Shown in pieces: positions 60,526-64,000 of a stretch of 64,000 nt of DNA (its first letter is position 1; the number at the start of each line of letters is the position of its first letter). The notes under the pieces were generated by a model. The model did not search any database, was not told where the DNA came from, and saw nothing but the letters and a program-made list of their open reading frames with translations. The position numbers were made by a program, and so were the translations under genes. The DNA comes from Eubacterium sp. (lineage in GTDB: Bacteria; Bacillota; Clostridia; Lachnospirales; Lachnospiraceae): contig JAFRGL010000020.1 of the NCBI GenBank assembly GCA_017433825.1, positions 36,803 through 100,802 on the forward strand, in the 5' to 3' direction.

Positions 60526-60903
60526 TTACATCCACCTCTTCTTATATTCCTCCGTATGTTCAATCAGGCAAATGCGGACGCCGTCCGGGTCCTGGATAAA
60601 TGTCTGCCTTCCCACCGTTGTAGGTATAACCGGGCCAATCGGTTCGCAGCCTTTCTCCTTCAGAATCCGCAGCGTCTCGTCCAGGTCATCCACATCGGTA
60701 CCGATTGAATACATACCGACTTCAAACTGCGGGTGTTCGATCAGTTCCACGCAAGCCCCACCCGGACTCTTCATAATCGTAATCTGTCCGACAGGCAGAT
60801 CCACATGGTAACCTCTTTCAAATCCGAGAACATCCGCGTAAAATGCTTCTGATTCCTTCAGATTCTTCACAATAAGTGTGGTGTATTGGACGGTGATTTT
60901 CAT
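60526..60903 (-). CDS. VOC family protein
   Basis: The 125-residue protein is a VOC domain: VQYTTLIVKNLKESEAFY, HVDLPVGQITIMKSPGGACVELIEHP in parts, and GRQTFIQDPDGVRICLIEH. The metal ligands Glu in VELIEHP and Glu in CLIEH are present, and an expected first His is replaced by Gln (VQYTT). It is distantly related to the protein at 350. The substrate is unknown. Confidence 0.8.
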   Translation of the reverse strand: MKITVQYTTLIVKNLKESEAFYADVLGFERGYHVDLPVGQITIMKSPGGACVELIEHPQFEVGMYSIGTDVDDLDETLRILKEKGCEPIGPVIPTTVGRQTFIQDPDGVRICLIEHTEEYKKRWM

Positions 60904-60967
60904 GAAGGTGTCTCCTTTTTCTATATTTCAACAATTCTTCCAGTGATCAATAATCCACTAAATGGTA

Positions 60968-60996
60968 TTGACATTGTAAGTACGATATATTACATT
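60968..60996 (+). promoter_or_regulatory. Promoter of the relB-like gene
   Basis: TTGACA at 60968 and TACATT at 60991 are 17 bp apart. TGTAA and TTACA arms (60975-60994) lie between and over the -10 box and could be the antitoxin operator. Confidence 0.65.
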
Positions 60997-61018
60997 CGAT
61001 TTGAAAGGAGTAAATATC

Positions 61019-61297
61019 ATGTCTACAACGCCAACACAAATCCGTATAGATACTGCTGTAAAAGAACAGGCAACCATACTTTTCGCTGAACTCGGCATGG
61101 ATATGTCCAGCGCGGTAAATATCTTCCTCCGGCAATGTATCTTAAGGGGCGGTCTGCCATTCTCCGTAGAACTGCCGAACTACAGCCAGCAAACCTTAAA
61201 TGCCATAGTGGAAGCCAGAAAGATTTCCAGAGTTCCTGACGTCCCCGGATATAATAATATGGCTGAACTGAAGGAGGCGCTGGAAGGGGAGGAATGA
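61019..61297 (+). CDS. RelB/DinJ-family antitoxin without a visible toxin
   Basis: From the ATG at 61019 (AAAGGAG upstream; an earlier GTG/ATG frame is less likely) it has 92 residues. MSTTPTQIRIDTAVKEQATI and LFAELGMDMSSAVNIFLRQC are the ribbon-helix-helix of RelB/DinJ, followed by the toxin-binding tail. It normally pairs with a RelE/YafQ toxin that starts at the ATGA overlap, but the frame after it is cut short (see 61294). Confidence 0.85.
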   Translation: MSTTPTQIRIDTAVKEQATILFAELGMDMSSAVNIFLRQCILRGGLPFSVELPNYSQQTLNAIVEARKISRVPDVPGYNNMAELKEALEGEE

Positions 61298-61371
61298 TGT
61301 ACACAGTCCAACTGGAATTGTCAGAAACTAAAGTAGCGAAACCACAAACTGAAATAACTTCGTTTCAATAA
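61294..61371 (+). pseudogene. Truncated toxin-position ORF after relB
   Basis: A frame starting ATGATG at the end of relB codes 25 residues (MMYTVQLELSETKVAK...) and stops. Its place and start overlap are those of a toxin gene, but the residues do not resemble RelE, so it is most likely a broken remnant after a recombination at the border to AT-rich DNA. Confidence 0.4.
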
Positions 61372-61634
61372 ATGATTGTCAAGCTATTCGGTATTACTTG
61401 CTTCTGGCGGTTTCTGTAAGCAAAGATCGTGATACAAGGCACCCCAAAACAAGCCCTATAGAGTGAGGATTTGCTGCATGTATGCTTCATACCCATTGCA
61501 TCCCGGGGCAATGGAAGGCAGCGCAGAATACAGGAATCATCAATCTTTTTTTGTTTTCCTGCAAACAATAATGCAGAGTTCAGAGGAGTTGGCACTAATT
61601 ATGCCGAGTGTAACGAGACTTATAGCCGTATCGC
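61372..61634. other. No gene recognised
   Basis: AT-rich and without a convincing start, ribosome-binding site or conserved frame. It lies between the relB remnant and the end of the TIR gene. Only short spurious frames were seen. Confidence 0.6.
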
Positions 61635-62045
61635 CTATAATGCATATTTCCTAACAGCTTCAACAACAGAACTCGAATTCCAACCGACCATAATAACAGC
61701 ATTATTCTGAACCTTCGCGGGAATTCTCTCTTGACCCCAAGGCTTTACCCCAATAATAGGTTTTCCCATGGCTACAGCTGTGTCAATTTCAAAATCAATC
61801 CAATTACTATATGCAACATACATCCCGGAGAGAATAATGACACAACTGCACAAAGAGATACGGTCTTTGATTCTCTGTTTTAATTCATTAACGCCATTAA
61901 CATTTAGCGGATTGGTAATCGGAACAGAATAATCCGTCCACTGAAAATACGATGATGCATTAAGCCATCCTTTAATTGTCTCATAGTGTCTATTGTAATC
62001 CCAAGAATGGCTGATCAAAATGTGATAATTTCTTAAGCTTGGCAT
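61635..62045 (-). CDS. thsB: ThsB-type TIR-like protein (DUF1863)
   Basis: The 136-residue protein has YHILISHSWDYNRHYETIKGW, FQWTDYSVPITNPLN, VIILSGMYVAYSNWIDFEIDTA and KPIIGVKPWGQERIP. These match the MTH538/ThsB TIR fold of Thoeris systems. The putative catalytic Glu is residue 86 in NWIDFEI. Such proteins make a cyclic ADP-ribose-type signal from NAD+ when a phage infects. It is two bases after the caspase-like gene, with AAAGGACAAGAGG before its ATG, so the two are one operon. Confidence 0.9.
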   Translation of the reverse strand: MPSLRNYHILISHSWDYNRHYETIKGWLNASSYFQWTDYSVPITNPLNVNGVNELKQRIKDRISLCSCVIILSGMYVAYSNWIDFEIDTAVAMGKPIIGVKPWGQERIPAKVQNNAVIMVGWNSSSVVEAVRKYAL

Positions 62046-62047
62046 TT

Positions 62048-63016
62048 TTAAAACCTCTTGTCCTTTGATAGTTTCCAGTAGTGTAGGCCAAGTGCCGTTA
62101 GTCTACAAGATCTGCTCTCCATTGCAGCAAAATACATATGGTCAGTTCCTACAGGCTCTATTAGCCCAACACTCTCAAATAGTTGTAATTCTTTGAAAAT
62201 TGAAACCTTATCCTGGTTTGCATGGGGCTCCAAGACTTTATGTACTACTCTAGGATCATTGGTAAACTCATAAGATGGATCTAGTTTGTATTCGTCAGTA
62301 GGATTAATAAAATACTGGCTGATTTTTCTCAAAGTGGCTTTTGGCACTTTCGCAGAGATCGTTCTTACAGGAAGAAATTGAGAAATATTGGTTTTAAATA
62401 CCGGTCTCTGTTGCCACGCCCCCAAAGACTGATCAACAAAAGAATACAATGATGCAGGAGTAATGTTTCCACTTATATCTGCTGCCCCACCTTTTAATCC
62501 TTGAATAAGAAGATCAGTAAATAGTCCATGCTGTATCGTTAGATCTTCCATAGACGTTTCCCACGAACGACTTGCTGCCATAATAGTTACACCTTCGCCT
62601 AAAACAGAATTATTATTCATCAGAAGAGATTCTCCCATCTGACCTGAAAAGCAACAATCGAGAATGATAACCTTATTTCGACAGCGTGAATCATTTGCCA
62701 ATTGAAGAATATCCGTCATACGAACACCATAACAGGATTTGCTAAAGTCTGTAGACACCAGGTAACCACCGTCTTTGTCTGCTCCATGGCCGGAGAAATA
62801 AAGCAGGGCTATCTCGGCATCATCAGCAAAGAGTGCTTGAATATTTGACTGCAGATCCTCCTTACTACAAGAGTCTGTAACTAGCTTTACATCAAAATTT
62901 GGTGAGCCATCTCCGTTTGATTCAATTAGGTTAGCAATCGCTATAGCATCATTATCACACCATTTAAGTTCACAGTTGGGATATTGATTAAGTCCAACTA
63001 TAAGTGCTTTTTTCAT
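62048..63016 (-). CDS. Caspase-like (C14) protease of a Thoeris-type module
   Basis: The 322-residue protein has a caspase fold: LIVGLNQYPNCELKWCDNDAIAIANLI at the start, IALLYFSGHGADKDGGYLV with His77, and KVIILDCCFSGQMGES with Cys122, the dyad. After residue about 215 a C-terminal part follows, with a winged-helix-like end (IFKELQLFESVGLIEPVG, RLTALGLHYWKLS) that may hold the sensor. Caspase-like effectors next to ThsB-type TIR genes are known as type IV Thoeris, in which a TIR-made nucleotide activates the protease and the cell dies. AGAAAGGAATAGG precedes the ATG. It is more AT-rich than most of the window. Confidence 0.88.
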   Translation of the reverse strand: MKKALIVGLNQYPNCELKWCDNDAIAIANLIESNGDGSPNFDVKLVTDSCSKEDLQSNIQALFADDAEIALLYFSGHGADKDGGYLVSTDFSKSCYGVRMTDILQLANDSRCRNKVIILDCCFSGQMGESLLMNNNSVLGEGVTIMAASRSWETSMEDLTIQHGLFTDLLIQGLKGGAADISGNITPASLYSFVDQSLGAWQQRPVFKTNISQFLPVRTISAKVPKATLRKISQYFINPTDEYKLDPSYEFTNDPRVVHKVLEPHANQDKVSIFKELQLFESVGLIEPVGTDHMYFAAMESRSCRLTALGLHYWKLSKDKRF

Positions 63017-63115
63017 TTCCTATTCCTTTCTCAAATACTGCATGTATAATAAACCCACCTCGAAAGACGGATTGTTCCGGATTTGCCGTTACGTCATTAA
63101 TAAGATTTTCATGTA

Positions 63116-63190
63116 TTTGATAGCACAAAAAAGGGCTTTCAGGTCATATCAGAACGCCATCATGCGTCCGGCTTTCCGTGTGCTATCAAA
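63116..63190. repeat. 12-bp perfect inverted repeat spanning the PIN gene end
   Basis: TTTGATAGCACA at 63116-63127 and its complement at 63179-63190 are 51 bp apart. The right arm is inside the last codons of the PIN gene and the left in the gap before the caspase gene. It could be a large terminator or a boundary site of the inserted DNA. Confidence 0.6.
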
Positions 63191-63699
63191 AATTCTGAAA
63201 AAGTAGTGGTTGGTAACATACGCCTTTTTCGAATCATTTCTGCCCAGATTGTATTTCCATCAGCTTCTGTGATGATTCCAGCGTTCATTGCCTCAATCAG
63301 AATATCCCCGGTTGTAATATGAGAAATGCTATATTTCTCGACATAAAGGCGGACATCACGGAAATTGTTGCTAGCAAGCGTACCATCTCTGTGTTTTGCC
63401 ATTGCGATACCGGCAGCTTCTCCTCTGCCTATGATCCGCATTCCATCTTCAGGTGAAGCAGTCATCTGCAGATAATCGAGATATTCCGCCGTTCCAGTCT
63501 CCATACTTTCGACACTAAGATCTCCTTGGTTTTTCAGCGCATCTACTCTTGCCTGCAAATGGGGAACTCTTTGGAGCTCATTATATACCTGCGTAGGCAA
63601 AATTATTTTGCCAGCATACAACCTTACCAGAATGCTTTCCTCTCGAACCCAAAGGAAAGCAGAGAGGCAATCGGTATCAAAGAAATACTTCTTAGTCAA
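63160..63699 (-). CDS. PIN-domain-like nuclease
   Basis: The start is best placed at a TTG (63699) with AAGGAGAGG just before it, giving 179 residues and overlapping the upstream gene by eight bases. KKYFFDTDCLSAFLWV opens the fold with the first Asp. VYNELQRVP (Glu), IIGRGEAAGIAMAKHRDG (Glu) and ASNNFRDVRLYVEKY (Asp) supply the other acids. IIGRGEA and ASNNFRD fit a PIN RNase of the DUF3368-like group. It is probably the toxin or effector of a two-gene module with the ImmA-like gene. Confidence 0.7.
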   Translation of the reverse strand: MTKKYFFDTDCLSAFLWVREESILVRLYAGKIILPTQVYNELQRVPHLQARVDALKNQGDLSVESMETGTAEYLDYLQMTASPEDGMRIIGRGEAAGIAMAKHRDGTLASNNFRDVRLYVEKYSISHITTGDILIEAMNAGIITEADGNTIWAEMIRKRRMLPTTTFSEFLIAHGKPDA

Positions 63700-64000
63700 T
63701 TGCCTCTCCTTCCTGATCATCATCCAAGCCGAACGCAATATCATCGCGGAAAGCATCGAGTAACAGTTCATCAATCTTTCCGGATGAGACCAGGTCTTTT
63801 TGCCGTAATTCTTCAACCTGCTTTAAATAATGGCCATACGTTCTTCTTTGAAACTTGATTGGTGTCGGGTTGTACAGTTTATCATCATATCCAAGTGTTC
63901 TTGCTGCCGATATTACACCATAATTGTAATCATCAAGTTTTTCTTGGGATAGATATCCTTCCGAAACCAACCGCCAAAGCATCGCCAAATGACTCATCCC
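63692..64000 (-). CDS. ImmA/IrrE-like protein, C-terminal part (5' partial)
   Basis: Only the last 102 residues are in the window and the frame is open to the right edge. VSEGYLSQEKLDDYNYGVISA, preceded by MSHLAMLWRL, resembles the C-terminal part of ImmA/IrrE metallopeptidases, where 'VS-LAMLxRL' follows the zinc site. The zinc-binding HExxH would lie outside. Its stop codon overlaps the PIN start. ImmA/IrrE-PIN pairs occur in Firmicutes as toxin-antitoxin-like modules; this assignment is tentative. Confidence 0.5.
   Translation of the reverse strand, partial: GMSHLAMLWRLVSEGYLSQEKLDDYNYGVISAARTLGYDDKLYNPTPIKFQRRTYGHYLKQVEELRQKDLVSSGKIDELLLDAFRDDIAFGLDDDQEGEAID

Noticed and set aside
61463-61654. 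63-79-residue plus-strand frames
   Set aside because: They are overlapping, have no ribosome-binding site, and show no protein-like pattern.
1-64000. tRNA, rRNA, insertion sequence or prophage structural genes
   Set aside because: None was recognised when reading both strands; a tRNA or IS scan would be needed to exclude degenerate copies.

Overview
The window looks like chromosome of an anaerobic, fairly GC-rich Firmicute of the Clostridia, most likely Lachnospiraceae-like. This rests on the ylxM-ffh-rpsP-khpA-rimM-trmD-rplS-lepB-rbgA order, strong Shine-Dalgarno sequences of the AGGAGG type, oxygen-defence proteins of strict anaerobes (rubrerythrin, a four-part flavodiiron protein), feoAB iron uptake, and many small Lachnospiraceae-type proteins. 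No rRNA, tRNA, CRISPR array or insertion sequence was recognised.

Layout. 1-4.4 kb: the end of a patatin-like lipase, then small redox and C1-type genes (VOC protein, URO-D-like methyltransferase, nitroreductase, DUF6440, DUF169, C_GCAxxG_C_C). 4.7-6.1 kb: yraN and rnhB, separated by an exact 64-bp-period array of alternating TTCTACC/GGTAGAA half-sites. 6.3-10.8 kb: a potassium operon in which a KtrB/TrkH channel is followed by a small membrane protein and a KdpD/KdpE-like pair, preceded by an 11-bp-period operator array. 10.9-17.3 kb: the ribosome/SRP operon, including a LepB-like protein that lacks both catalytic residues and a TrmD with an extra C-terminal domain. 17.4-23.3 kb: aminopeptidase, lipoprotein foldase, ispE, plsC and hypothetical genes. 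23.4-29.4 kb: a six-gene operon (degenerate GDPD, trkA, trkH, hisC, murI, DUF1934). 29.7-33 kb: a large FtsX-type ABC protein. 33.1-37.5 kb: feoA-feoB-Cys-rich protein, coupled to FHA and TadZ/CpaE-like genes. 37.6-42.7 kb: the flavodiiron protein, a 215-bp nested palindromic element, and a TIR-membrane-propeller protein. 42.8-47.7 kb: a phosphopantetheinyl transferase, an exported protein, and a four-gene cassette (secreted transglutaminase-fold protein, 38-residue peptide, Ser-rich anchored protein, PAS protein). 47.9-51 kb: glmM, nagB and a GlmU-like acyltransferase behind what reads clearly as a glmS ribozyme.

From 51 kb onwards the window becomes accessory. It holds a Phd/RelE pair flanked by REP-like palindromes, two more redox genes, a MATE pump, rubrerythrin, a serine hydrolase, an unusual RNase III paralogue with a structured leader, an HTH-GHKL-STAS-like regulator with its own operator copies, an orphan RelB, and an AT-rich right end. 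That end carries a caspase-like protease next to a ThsB-type TIR protein (a Thoeris-like abortive-infection module) and a PIN/ImmA-like pair that runs off the edge.

Regulation is unusually readable. Many promoters with 16-17 bp spacers can be seen, several overlapping operators or terminators. The most interesting items are the caspase/TIR module, the glmS ribozyme placed before a glmS-less amino-sugar operon, the 64-bp array, the KdpE-type operator, and the SD-sequestering leader of the RNase III paralogue. All functions are inferred from reading the sequence; no database search was run.
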